Shown: in pieces, positions 34,326 through 42,539 of the stretch
Layout of the letters: the number at the start of each line of letters is the position of its first letter
Position numbering within the stretch: the first letter of the stretch is position 1
NCBI RefSeq assembly: GCF_003665435.1
Contig: NZ_CP023407.1
Span: 4,947,501-5,011,500, forward strand
From: Streptomyces fungicidicus
GTDB taxonomy: Bacteria > Actinomycetota > Actinomycetes > Streptomycetales > Streptomycetaceae
Direction: 5' to 3'
Length of the DNA stretch: 64,000 bases
The notes under the pieces: generated by a model
Told to the model about the DNA's origin: nothing
The model's database searches: none
Seen by the model: the letters and a program-made list of their open reading frames with translations, nothing else
Program-made: the position numbers and the translations under genes

Positions 34326-34760
34326 GCTCGCACTCCGAGCCCCTGGGTTTCCGCATCGTTATGGGACGGGTCTGGTCCCCGGAGCCCGGCCTCCCATAGG
34401 TTCGGACCAACGGGGATTCGCGTCGGCAAAGCTGCGCGGGGCGGTGGTACCGCGCAGTGGAGGGGGCTGCGCGGTGCACGATCCCACCCCTCCTCGGGTC
34501 AAGCCGGTGTCGGCCTCCCGTTCAGCCGTCGGAGGGATGGCGGGAAGTACGGCCACCCGGTCGGCCGACGGCGCCACATCCGCCCCGGAGCCCCCTCGCC
34601 GCCCGGTTCTCTCGGAATTCCGCCCGGTTCCGGTCACCGAGGAGCCCCGCACGGCCCTCTCCATGGCCATCGGGGCGTCGCCGGACGGTTTCGGAGAGTA
34701 GTTGTTTCGCGCCGATGCGCGCGGCATCCCTTACGAAGGGTTATGGTGGAAACCCCCCCT
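34326..34760. other. Non-coding stretch upstream of the uppS leader
   Basis: 435 bp with no confident gene. GC is locally lower around 34600-34750. It holds one weak small frame (34474-34701, listed separately) and a -10-like TATGGT at 34742-34747 that could start a transcript running into the terminator hairpin at 34761. No tRNA fold was found by eye. Confidence 0.4.
34474..34701 (+). CDS. Possible small protein, 75 residues
   Basis: A GTG-started frame preceded by GGAGGGGG at 34458-34465, about 8 bp upstream. The product is Ser/Pro/Thr/Ala-rich with no hydrophobic segment or recognised motif. GC at third codon positions is about three quarters, below that of nearby real genes, which weakens the case. 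It could equally be untranslated leader. Confidence 0.3.
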   Translation: MHDPTPPRVKPVSASRSAVGGMAGSTATRSADGATSAPEPPRRPVLSEFRPVPVTEEPRTALSMAIGASPDGFGE

Positions 34761-34803
34761 CGGGCCGGTCCGTATCCCCCCCCCACGGACCGGCCCGTTT
34801 TCT
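34761..34803 (+). terminator. Strong intrinsic terminator upstream of uppS
   Basis: A perfect 13-bp stem (CGGGCCGGTCCGT with its complement), an 11-nt C-rich loop and a following TTTTCT tract make a canonical rho-independent terminator. It lies 171 bp before the uppS start and after a -10-like TATGGT, so it may end a short RNA or act as an attenuator. Confidence 0.75.
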
Positions 34804-34973
34804 CTTGTCACGGGCGGCGGCTTGGGGACCCCCGTCCCCGCGGGGGTAGTCTTCGCCTGCGGGGACCGCCATACGGACAGGGGCCGCCCGCTGTCTGGAA
34901 CCGGGCCGCCCGCCGCGCGACGCGGTGGGGAGCGCCGCGCCTGTCCGATCCGTACGGAGGGGCTGACGATCAC

Positions 34974-35747
34974 GTGAACCTGCGCGACAAGGTGCGCGGC
35001 CTGCTGGTCAGGCTGTACGCGCGCCGGGTGGAAGGCCACCTGGACACCGCTCAGGTGCCGAAGCACATCGGCGTCATCATGGACGGCAACCGCCGCTGGG
35101 CGAAGGCCGCGGGGTCCAGCACCGTCCACGGCCACCGGGTCGGCGCCGACAAGATCGGCGAGTTCCTCGGCTGGTGCAGCGAGACGGACGTCGAGGTCGT
35201 CACCCTCTGGCTGCTGTCGACGGACAACTTCGACCGGCCGAAGGAGGAACTCGTCCCGCTGCTCGGCATCATCGAGGACGTGGTGCGCTCCCTCGCCGCC
35301 GACGGCCGCTGGCGGGTCCACCACGTCGGCACGCGGGACCTGTTGCCCGCCGGGATGCAGACCACCCTCAAGGAGGCCGAGCAGTCCACCGCGGACGTCG
35401 GCGGGATAGTGGTCAACGTCGCCATCGGGTACGGCGGCCGCCAGGAGATCGCCGACGCCGTACGGTCCATGCTGCTGGACGCCCACGAGCGGGGCACCCC
35501 GATGGACGAGCTCGCCGAGGCCGTCGACATCGACATGATCGGGCGTCACCTCTACACCCGCGCCCAGCCCGACCCGGACCTCGTCATCCGCACCAGCGGA
35601 GAGCAGCGGCTGTCCGGATTCATGCTCTGGCAGACCGCTCATTCGGAGTACTACTTCTGCGACGTGTTCTGGCCGGCCTTCCGCAAGGTCGACTTCCTGC
35701 GCGCGCTGCGCGACTACGCCGCCCGCCACCGGCGCTTCGGCGGCTGA
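34974..35747 (+). CDS. uppS: Isoprenyl transferase (undecaprenyl diphosphate synthase family)
   Basis: 257 residues, a cis-prenyltransferase. The motif HIGVIMDGNRRWAK (catalytic Asp37) binds the allylic diphosphate, and the C-terminal IRTSGEQRLSGFMLWQ and SEYYFCDVFWPAF complete the family signatures. It elongates farnesyl diphosphate with isopentenyl diphosphate to make the lipid carrier for peptidoglycan. GTG at 34974 follows GGAGGGG by 11 bp. The long 5' region contains a terminator, so expression may be attenuated. Confidence 0.93.
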   Translation: MNLRDKVRGLLVRLYARRVEGHLDTAQVPKHIGVIMDGNRRWAKAAGSSTVHGHRVGADKIGEFLGWCSETDVEVVTLWLLSTDNFDRPKEELVPLLGIIEDVVRSLAADGRWRVHHVGTRDLLPAGMQTTLKEAEQSTADVGGIVVNVAIGYGGRQEIADAVRSMLLDAHERGTPMDELAEAVDIDMIGRHLYTRAQPDPDLVIRTSGEQRLSGFMLWQTAHSEYYFCDVFWPAFRKVDFLRALRDYAARHRRFGG

Positions 35748-36052
35748 ACAGCCCCCGCAGCCACCGCACGTCACACGGAGTTCACCGGCGCGCCGTCATA
35801 TGCCGTTGCATGGCGGCGCTCGTTCTCGGGCATAAGCCAGACAGGTCGACACCCGAACCACGGGTGTCGGATCTCAGCGGGCGGCACAGAAGCCGTCCGC
35901 CCGGGAGGCCCTTTGCACCAGCCCGACCGTGCGGTCACGGCACGGAAGAAGCGGCGGAGGGCCGGTTCTCGGCCCGCTGTGCATGAGGGCCGTCGACCGG
36001 TCCAGTTCCGCCTCGTCGCTCCCCGACCTCATCCGAGGGGGTACGTCCTTCC
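35748..36052. other. uppS-phoH intergenic region with hairpins
   Basis: 305 bp without a gene. It contains a 9-bp perfect hairpin, CGACACCCG-AACCA-CGGGTGTCG (35847-35869), and a second stem (GGGCGG..CCGCCC near 35880-35906). Their position 150-200 bp before phoH suggests a terminator for uppS or a structured leader for phoH. No clear promoter was seen. Confidence 0.45.
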
Positions 36053-37378
36053 GTGGTGACCAGCGCAAAGCGCCACAAGCCCGACCGGCGCACCTATGTT
36101 CTCGACACCAGCGTCCTGCTGGCCGATCCCAATGCCCTGAGCCGCTTCGACGAGCACGAGGTCGTGCTCCCCGTCGTCGTGGTGACGGAGCTGGAGGCCA
36201 AGCGGAACCATCCCGAACTCGGCTACTTCGCCAGGCAGGCGCTGCGCCTGCTCGACGACTACCGGGTGCGGTACGGCCGCCTCGACGCCCCCATCCCGAC
36301 CGGGGACCTCGGCGGGACCGTCCGGGTCGAGCTGAACCACTCGGACCCCAGCGTGCTGCCCAGCGGCTACCGCCTGGGGGACAACGACTCCCGCATCCTC
36401 GCGGTCGCCCGCAATCTGCAGGCCGAGGGGTTCGACGTCACCGTCGTGTCGAAGGACCTCCCGCTGCGGATCAAGGCGTCCTCCGTGGGGCTCCTCGCCG
36501 AGGAGTACCGCGCGGAACTCGCCATCACGGACTCCTCCGGCTGGACCGGGATGTCCGAACTGACCCTCCCCGGCGAGCAGGTGGACGTCCTCTTCGAGGA
36601 GGGGCACGTGTACGTGCCCGAAGCGTCCCGGCTGCCCGTGCACACCGGACTCACCATCCAGTCCGAGCGCGGCAAGGCGCTGGGCCGGGTCACGGCGGAC
36701 GGCAACGTCCGTCTGGTGCGCGGCGACCGGGAGGCGTTCGGCATCAAGGGCCGCAGCGCCGAGCAGCGGATCGCGCTCGACCTGCTGCTCGACCCGGACG
36801 TCGGCATCGTGTCCATGGGCGGCAGGGCCGGCACCGGCAAGTCGGCGCTGGCGCTGTGCGCGGGGCTCGAGGCGGTCCTGGAACGCCGGCAGCACCAGAA
36901 GGTGATGGTCTTCCGTCCGCTGTACGCGGTCGGCGGGCAGGAGCTCGGCTATCTGCCCGGCAGCGAGGCGGAGAAGATGAGCCCCTGGGCCCAGGCCGTC
37001 TTCGACACGCTGTCGGCGGTCACCAGCCGGGAGGTCATCGAGGAGGTCACCGCGCGCGGCATGCTGGAGGTCCTGCCGCTCACCCACATCCGGGGCCGTT
37101 CGCTGCACGACGCGTTCGTGATCGTGGACGAGGCGCAGTCGCTGGAGCGGAACGTCCTGCTGACCGTTCTGTCCCGTATCGGGGCCAATTCGCGGGTCGT
37201 TCTGACCCATGATGTCGCCCAGCGCGACAATCTGAGGGTCGGCAGGTACGACGGTGTGGTCGCCGTCGTCGAGAAGCTGAAGGGGCACCCGCTCTTCGCG
37301 CACGTCACCCTGACGCGGTCCGAGAGGTCCCAGATCGCTGCCCTTGTGACCGAAATGCTCGAAGACGGGCAGATCTGA
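36053..37378 (+). CDS. PIN-PhoH fusion protein (PhoH2-type RNase/helicase)
   Basis: 441 residues. An N-terminal PIN nuclease domain (about 1-150) has acidic residues in YVLDTSVLLADP, VVTELEAKR and GDNDSRILAVA. The C-terminal PhoH ATPase (about 225-440) has Walker A GRAGTGKSALALC and Walker B AFVIVDEAQSL. Actinobacterial PhoH2 proteins are sequence-specific RNA helicase-RNases. Consecutive GTG codons at 36053 and 36056 are possible starts after GAGGGGG. Confidence 0.92.
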   Translation: MVTSAKRHKPDRRTYVLDTSVLLADPNALSRFDEHEVVLPVVVVTELEAKRNHPELGYFARQALRLLDDYRVRYGRLDAPIPTGDLGGTVRVELNHSDPSVLPSGYRLGDNDSRILAVARNLQAEGFDVTVVSKDLPLRIKASSVGLLAEEYRAELAITDSSGWTGMSELTLPGEQVDVLFEEGHVYVPEASRLPVHTGLTIQSERGKALGRVTADGNVRLVRGDREAFGIKGRSAEQRIALDLLLDPDVGIVSMGGRAGTGKSALALCAGLEAVLERRQHQKVMVFRPLYAVGGQELGYLPGSEAEKMSPWAQAVFDTLSAVTSREVIEEVTARGMLEVLPLTHIRGRSLHDAFVIVDEAQSLERNVLLTVLSRIGANSRVVLTHDVAQRDNLRVGRYDGVVAVVEKLKGHPLFAHVTLTRSERSQIAALVTEMLEDGQI

Positions 37379-37787
37379 TCCGGGAAATCCAACAACAGCC
37401 GGTTACCCCGTAGTTGACGCCGTCCGGAAAGGCGAAGAGCCTAGCCGGGCGGCGTCGGCGCGTGTGTGCTTTTCCGGGATTCCCCGGGGCCAAACGGGAT
37501 GTGAGCTTTCACACGCAACGGAGAATTGCCTTGCACCGTCGGGTTACGGCAGAGTCTCCATCCTGTCAGGCCCCGCATACGACACACCTGTACCGCCAGC
37601 GGTGCGGAACCACAGTCTTAACTCCATAGCGTCGTCGTATGCCGCCCGAGCACCACGCGGCGCTCCTCCCGTAGGAGTTGCCCACCGGGTCCGTGCCTCC
37701 CGTGACCAGTAGTTGGGGAGGCCAGTGCCAGGGGCACGATTGCGTCCGCGAGGGTCACCGAAGCGGGCGATGCTGGAAGGAAACCGT
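37379..37787. other. Long leader region of the transglycosylase gene
   Basis: 409 bp without a gene. A short palindrome TGTGA-GCTT-TCACA lies at 37500-37513, and several stems follow (CTCCTCCCGTAGGAG near 37667; CCGCCAGCGG near 37597). Such long structured leaders are common before Streptomyces cell-wall hydrolase genes and can hold riboswitches. I could not fit the ydaO-type c-di-AMP riboswitch here with confidence. Confidence 0.45.
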
Positions 37788-38495
37788 GTGAGCCGGATCT
37801 CGGTCCGGGGATTCGCAGTGGCCTCGGCCACGGCGGTCACCGCTGTCGGAAGCGTCGTCGGTGTTGCCTCGGGCAGCGTCGCCCAGAACAACGACGCCGA
37901 AGCGACGGCAAGCGGCACCACGCTGCTCGCGGACATCCCCGCGGGCCAGCAGGCCCAGGTGCAGACCGCGTCCCTGACGCAGCAGGCCGAAACGATGGCC
38001 ATCGCCGCGGATGCGAGCGCCAAGAAGGACGCCGAGGAGGCCGCCCGCAAGGCAGCCGCCGAAACCGCGGTCGCGAAGAAGCAGGAAGCGGCCGAGAAGG
38101 CGGCGAAGGCCGAGAAGGAGGCCAAGGAGCGCGCGGAGGCCAAGGCCGCCGCCAGCCGCTCCGCGGTCCGCGACGCCTCCGACATCGCCGTCCAGAGCTC
38201 GTACTCGGTGGCCGACGTCCAGGCGATCGCGCGTCAGCTGGTGCCCGCCGACCAGTTCCAGTGCTTCAGCAACATCGTGGACCACGAGTCCAGCTGGAAC
38301 TACCGGGCCGACAACCCGACCTCCGACGCCTACGGTCTCGTGCAGGCGCTCCCGGGCTCCAAGATGGCCTCCGCCGGAGCCGACTGGATGACGAACCCCG
38401 CCACCCAGATCAAGTGGGGTCTCGGCTACATGAACGACCGCTACGGCAGCCCCTGCGGCGCCTGGAACTTCTGGCAGGCCAACAACTGGTACTAG
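37788..38495 (+). CDS. Secreted SLT-domain lytic transglycosylase
   Basis: 235 residues. The signal peptide (about 1-33) is followed by an Ala/Lys/Glu-rich coiled-coil-like region (about 60-125) and a C-terminal lysozyme-like SLT domain (about 140-235). The catalytic Glu lies in NIVDHESSWNYRADNP, and YGLVQALPG, IKWGLGYMNDRYGSPCGAW and the final NFW motif are typical. It cuts peptidoglycan glycan strands during growth or sporulation. GTG at 37788 follows GGAAGG by 7 bp and starts the signal peptide; the frame opens at 37713 with no ribosome site. Confidence 0.9.
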   Translation: MSRISVRGFAVASATAVTAVGSVVGVASGSVAQNNDAEATASGTTLLADIPAGQQAQVQTASLTQQAETMAIAADASAKKDAEEAARKAAAETAVAKKQEAAEKAAKAEKEAKERAEAKAAASRSAVRDASDIAVQSSYSVADVQAIARQLVPADQFQCFSNIVDHESSWNYRADNPTSDAYGLVQALPGSKMASAGADWMTNPATQIKWGLGYMNDRYGSPCGAWNFWQANNWY

Positions 38496-38540
38496 AGGCA
38501 CCGGGAGCCTTTCGTTCCCGGCCCGGCTCAACCTCGGCAC

Positions 38541-38569
38541 AGCCCCGCACCGTCCTACGGTGCGGGGCT
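38541..38569 (+). terminator. Terminator after the transglycosylase gene
   Basis: A perfect 13-bp stem, AGCCCCGCACCGT-CCT-ACGGTGCGGGGCT, followed by TT. It sits 46 bp after the stop and before the AI-2E transporter gene. Confidence 0.85.
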
Positions 38570-38640
38570 TTCGCCATGTACGGTCTGACCGACGGCTCCA
38601 GGGGGGAGTGGTGGGGAGATACGGGGGAAGAGGACGGATC

Positions 38641-40053
38641 ATGTCGCGAGTGCCAGGATGGCTCGGCCGGGTCGGAGCCGGACTGACCGAAGTCAGCAAG
38701 CGGTTGGAGGAACGCCGCGCCGAGGTCGAGGGGGGCCGCCGGCCTGACCCGGCCGCCGACCCCGATCCCCGTCCCGCCCCGGCTCCGAGCCCCGGTTCAG
38801 GTACTGATCCCGTACGGGAGAGCACTTCGCGCTCCGACGACCCGCCGCCGGCCGGGCCGGCCGGGTACACCACCGCGGTCCTGCCGACCCGCCCGGACCC
38901 GGCGCACGCCGTGCCCTGGGGCGTACGGGTCGCCGCCGAGGCCGGGTGGCGGCTGCTGGTGCTGGCCGGCACGGTCTGGGTGCTGATGCGGATCATCAGC
39001 GCCGTACAGCTGGTGGTGCTGGCGTTCGTGGCCTCGCTGCTGATCACCGCGCTGCTCCAGCCGACGGTGGCGCGGCTGCGGCGCTACGGAGTGCCGCGCG
39101 GGCCGGCCACCGCGCTGACGGCGTTGTTCGGGTTCGTCGTGATCGGCCTCATAGGCTGGTTCGTCACCTGGCAGGTCATGGAGAACATCGACCACCTCGC
39201 CGGCCAGATCCAGGACGGCATCGACGAGCTGCGCAACTGGCTCCTCAACAGCCCCTTCCACGTCACCGACAAGCAGATCAACGAGATCGCCAAGAACCTG
39301 CGGGAGGCGGTCGGCGCCAACACCGAGCAGATCACGTCGGCGGGCCTCGAAGGCGTGACCGTGGTGGTCGAGGCGCTCACCGGCATACTGCTCGCGGTGT
39401 TCTCGACGCTGTTCCTGCTCTACGACGGCAAGCGGATCTGGGAGTGGTCGCTGAAGCTCGTCCCGGCCGCGGCCCGTCCGGGTGTCGCCGGGGCCGGTCC
39501 GGCCGCCTGGCGGACGCTGACCGCGTATGTGCGCGGCACGGTGATAGTGGCGCTGATCGACGCGATCTTCATCGGCCTCGGCATCTACTTCCTCGACGTG
39601 CCGATGGCGGTGCCGCTGGCCGTGTTCATCTTCCTGTTCTCGTTCATCCCGCTGGTCGGCGCGGTGGTGTCCGGAGCGCTCGCGGTGGTCGTCGGGCTCG
39701 TCACACAGGGCGTGTTCACCGGCGTCATGGTGCTGGTGGTGGTGCTGGCGGTGCAGCAGATCGAGGGCCACATCCTGCAGCCGTTCATCCTCGGCCGCGC
39801 CGTGCGGGTGCATCCGCTGGCGGTGGTGCTGGCGGTCGCGTCGGGCGGCATGGTGGCGGGAATCGGGGGTGCGGTGGTCGCCGTGCCGCTGGTCGCGGTC
39901 ACCAACACGGTGGTCGGGTATCTGCGGGCTTACGCGCACGAGGCGGCCGCGGTGCTCGCCCCCCGGCCGCGTGGCGCGACGGCGATGTCCGCCCCGGACG
40001 CCCCCGCCCCGGCACCACCCCCACAAAACCCCCGGGACACCCCGGACACTTAG
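38641..40053 (+). CDS. AI-2E family membrane transporter
   Basis: 470 residues. A hydrophilic N-terminus (1-100, rich in Pro/Asp) is followed by about eight membrane segments and the AI-2E/TqsA (PerM) domain: FVASLLITALLQPTVARLRRYGVPR, then an extracellular amphipathic stretch, GTVIVALIDAIFIGLGIYFL, SFIPLVGAVVSGALAVVVGLVTQG and IEGHILQPFILGRAVRVHPLAV. The family exports small molecules or ions; the substrate here is unknown. ATG at 38641 is chosen since AGGA is 6 bp upstream. Confidence 0.88.
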   Translation: MSRVPGWLGRVGAGLTEVSKRLEERRAEVEGGRRPDPAADPDPRPAPAPSPGSGTDPVRESTSRSDDPPPAGPAGYTTAVLPTRPDPAHAVPWGVRVAAEAGWRLLVLAGTVWVLMRIISAVQLVVLAFVASLLITALLQPTVARLRRYGVPRGPATALTALFGFVVIGLIGWFVTWQVMENIDHLAGQIQDGIDELRNWLLNSPFHVTDKQINEIAKNLREAVGANTEQITSAGLEGVTVVVEALTGILLAVFSTLFLLYDGKRIWEWSLKLVPAAARPGVAGAGPAAWRTLTAYVRGTVIVALIDAIFIGLGIYFLDVPMAVPLAVFIFLFSFIPLVGAVVSGALAVVVGLVTQGVFTGVMVLVVVLAVQQIEGHILQPFILGRAVRVHPLAVVLAVASGGMVAGIGGAVVAVPLVAVTNTVVGYLRAYAHEAAAVLAPRPRGATAMSAPDAPAPAPPPQNPRDTPDT

Positions 40054-40083
40054 TCCCCGCGCCCCCGCCGCACCCGACGTAGC

Positions 40084-40242
40084 TGCGGGCAGTCGTGCCG
40101 CTGGGGCGGCACGGGTGGGCGCAGCGGCACCGGTGAGCGCCGGAAGCGGTGTTGGTGCCTGGGCGGGGGGCGTCGCGCAGCCCGGCGCTTGCGGGGTGCC
40201 GTCGCGCCCACCCGTTCCGCCCTGCGGCACGACTGCCCGCGG
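40084..40242. repeat. Interspersed repeat, copies 2 and 3 as an inverted pair
   Basis: A partial plus-strand copy (40084-40131, TGCGGGCAGTCGTGCCGCTG..) faces a full minus-strand copy (40142-40242). The full copy's reverse complement matches 4401-4505 over about 100 bp. The pair can fold into a long hairpin between the AI-2E and ahpD genes, which are convergent. It may also serve as a terminator. The rest of the 294-bp gap shows nothing else. Confidence 0.78.
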
Positions 40243-40347
40243 AGAGTGGAGAGCGGAGAGCACGGTGGCTGCCTGCGGGGGGGAGTGGGTATGGGGCGGG
40301 CCCGGCCACCAGGTTGAGGTGGGCCGGGCCCGTGAGGGAGGGGCGGG

Positions 40348-40881
40348 TCAGGCCGTGAGGGCTGCTTCCGCGTCGAGGGTGGCGGCGACCGCCTGCACCA
40401 CCGCCGCGATCTTGAACGCCTCCTGGATGACCTCACGCTCCAGACCGGCCTTGCGCAGCACCTGCTCGTGCGAGTCGAGGCACTGCCCGCAGCCGTTGAC
40501 CGCGGAGACCGCGAAGGACCAGAACTCGAAGTCGACCTTGTCGACACCGGGGTTGCCGATGACGTTCATCCGCAGACCGGCGCGCAGGTTGCCGTACTCG
40601 TGGTCCGACAGCAGGTGACGGGTGCGGTAGAAGACGTTGTTCATCGCCATCACCGCGGCAGCGGCCTTCGCGGCGGTGTACGCCTCCGGCGACAGGTTCG
40701 CCTTCGCCTCCGGCTCCAGCTCGCGCAGCACGATCGCCGAACGCGAGGCGATCGCCGTCGACAGCACCGTGCCCCACAGCTGCTGGGCCGGCAGGTCCGA
40801 ATTGCCGATGACCGAACCCAGGTTGAGCTTCAGGTCCTTGGCGTAGTCCGGTATACGGGACTTCAGGGAGTCGAGGGACAT
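40348..40881 (-). CDS. ahpD: Alkyl hydroperoxide reductase AhpD
   Basis: 177 residues, all-helical AhpD/CMD family. The redox motif CGQC (Cys131, Cys134) with His138 in CLDSHEQ matches mycobacterial AhpD, which passes electrons from dihydrolipoamide to AhpC. It lies 6 bp downstream of ahpC in the same operon. Confidence 0.95.
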   Translation of the reverse strand: MSLDSLKSRIPDYAKDLKLNLGSVIGNSDLPAQQLWGTVLSTAIASRSAIVLRELEPEAKANLSPEAYTAAKAAAAVMAMNNVFYRTRHLLSDHEYGNLRAGLRMNVIGNPGVDKVDFEFWSFAVSAVNGCGQCLDSHEQVLRKAGLEREVIQEAFKIAAVVQAVAATLDAEAALTA

Positions 40882-40887
40882 GTCAGT

Positions 40888-41442
40888 TCACTCCCCGGCC
40901 AGCAGCGCGACCGGGTCCAGGGTCTCGTCGCCCTTGCTCCAGTTGCACGGGCAGAGCTCGTCGGTCTGCAGGGCGTCCAGGACCCGCAGGACCTCCTTGG
41001 GGTTACGGCCGACGGAGCCGGCGGTCACCATGGTGAACTGGATCTCGTTGTTCTGGTCCACGATGAACACGGCGCGCTTGGCGAAGCCGTCCTCGCCCTC
41101 GATGCCGAGGTCGCGCATCAGCTCGTGCTTGGAGTCCGCCATCATCGGGAACGGCAGGTCGGTCAGGTCCGGGTGGTCCTTGCGCCAGGCGTGGTGGACG
41201 AACTCCGAGTCACCGGAGAAGCCGAGGATCTGGGCGTCACGGTCGGCGAACTCGTCGTTCAGCTTGCCGAAGGCGGCGATCTCGGTCGGGCACACGAAGG
41301 TGAAGTCCTTGGGCCACGCGAACACGATCTTCCACTTGCCCTCGTAGGTCTTGTGGTCGATCGTCTCGAACTCCTTGCCCTTCTCCAGCGAGACACAGGC
41401 CGTCAGTTCGAACTCGGGGAACTTGTCACCGACAGTGAGCAC
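40888..41442 (-). CDS. ahpC: Alkyl hydroperoxide reductase AhpC (2-Cys peroxiredoxin)
   Basis: 184 residues, thioredoxin fold. The peroxidatic Cys51 is in FTFVCPTE, and resolving cysteines lie in LCPCNW (Cys164, Cys166), the actinobacterial three-cysteine arrangement. It reduces organic peroxides and H2O2. GTG at 41442 follows AAGGAGA closely and gives the usual family length; the longer frame to 41895 is a shadow of oxyR. It is divergent from oxyR. Confidence 0.95.
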   Translation of the reverse strand: MLTVGDKFPEFELTACVSLEKGKEFETIDHKTYEGKWKIVFAWPKDFTFVCPTEIAAFGKLNDEFADRDAQILGFSGDSEFVHHAWRKDHPDLTDLPFPMMADSKHELMRDLGIEGEDGFAKRAVFIVDQNNEIQFTMVTAGSVGRNPKEVLRVLDALQTDELCPCNWSKGDETLDPVALLAGE

Positions 41443-41575
41443 AGGCTCTCCTTGCAGCGAGGAAACACCCGGATTACGGGCATTTCCCATGGGTTGGACC
41501 ATGGTGATGTTGGCACACGGTGCATTGATTAGTGAAATAGCTAGACTCGGTCGTGTTGATCGGAGGTGGCTATCA
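41443..41575. promoter_or_regulatory. Divergent ahpC-oxyR promoter region with likely OxyR box
   Basis: 133 bp, AT-richer than its flanks, with the palindrome TAGCTA (41538-41543) inside ATTAGTGAAATAGCTAGAC. OxyR sites are built from ATAG/CTAT half-sites at helical spacing, and this is the only stretch with such half-sites. OxyR controlling both directions is the known arrangement in Streptomyces; exact contacts are inferred. Confidence 0.6.
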
Positions 41576-42517
41576 GTGACCGTGGGTAAGAGACGCAGGC
41601 AGCCGAGCCTGGCGCAGCTGCGGGCGTTCGCCGCGGTGGCCGAGCATCTGCACTTCCGGGACGCCGCCGCGGCCACCGGGGTGAGCCAGCCGGCCCTGTC
41701 GGGCGCCGTGTCGGCGCTGGAGGAGACACTCGGTGTCACCCTCCTGGAGCGTACGACGCGCAGGGTGCTGCTCTCGCCGGCCGGTGAGCGGCTGGCCGTC
41801 CGGGCCAAGGCCGTGCTGGAGGAGATCGGGGCGCTGATGGAGGAGGCGGACGCGCTGCGGGCGCCGTTCACCGGGGCGCTGCGGCTCGGTGTCATCCCGA
41901 CCGTCGCCCCCTACCTGCTGCCGACGGTCCTGCGGCTGGTCCACGACCGCTATCCGCACCTCGACCTCCAGGTGCACGAGGAGCAGACCGCGAACCTGCT
42001 GGACGGCCTGGCCGGCGGCCGGCTCGACCTGCTGCTGCTCGCGGTGCCGCTCGGCGTCCCCGGCGTGACCGAACTGCCGCTGTTCGACGAGGACTTCGTC
42101 CTGGTCACCCCGCTCGGCCACCCGCTCGGCGGCCGGGAGGGCATACCCCGGGCGGCGCTGCGCGAGCTGAACCTGCTGCTGCTCGACGAGGGGCACTGCC
42201 TGCGCGACCAGGCCCTGGACATCTGCCGGGAGGCGGGACGCGCGGGCGTCCCGGCCACCACGACGGCGGCCGGGCTGTCCACGCTCGTGCAGCTGGTCGC
42301 GGGCGGCCTCGGCACGACCCTGCTGCCGCGGACCGCGGTCCGGGTGGAGACCGCCCGCTCCGCCCAGCTCCTCACCGGCTCGTTCGCCGACCCGGCGCCC
42401 ACCCGGCGCATCGCGCTGGCGATGCGGACGGGTGCGGCCCGGGCCGACGAGTACGAGGAGCTCGCGTCGGCCCTGCGGGGGTCGATGCGCGATCTGCCGG
42501 TGCGCACCGTGGCATGA
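41576..42517 (+). CDS. oxyR: OxyR, LysR-type peroxide sensor
   Basis: 313 residues. The N-terminal LysR helix-turn-helix spans about 10-70 (LRAFAAVAEHLHFRDAAAATG). The regulatory domain carries the redox pair Cys208 and Cys217 in GHCLRDQALDIC, the OxyR signature. It activates ahpCD on peroxide stress. GTG at 41576 follows GGAGGTGG by about 6 bp; the longer frame to 41351 is antisense to ahpC. Confidence 0.95.
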   Translation: MTVGKRRRQPSLAQLRAFAAVAEHLHFRDAAAATGVSQPALSGAVSALEETLGVTLLERTTRRVLLSPAGERLAVRAKAVLEEIGALMEEADALRAPFTGALRLGVIPTVAPYLLPTVLRLVHDRYPHLDLQVHEEQTANLLDGLAGGRLDLLLLAVPLGVPGVTELPLFDEDFVLVTPLGHPLGGREGIPRAALRELNLLLLDEGHCLRDQALDICREAGRAGVPATTTAAGLSTLVQLVAGGLGTTLLPRTAVRVETARSAQLLTGSFADPAPTRRIALAMRTGAARADEYEELASALRGSMRDLPVRTVA

Positions 42518-42539
42518 CCCGCCCGCGTGGTCTTCGGCC

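Noticed and set aside
37379..37787. ydaO-type c-di-AMP riboswitch before the transglycosylase gene
   Set aside because: Some fragments look similar (CCGGGGCCAAACGGGATGTGA, ATCCTGTCAG), but the conserved core blocks and their order could not be matched. An Rfam scan is needed.
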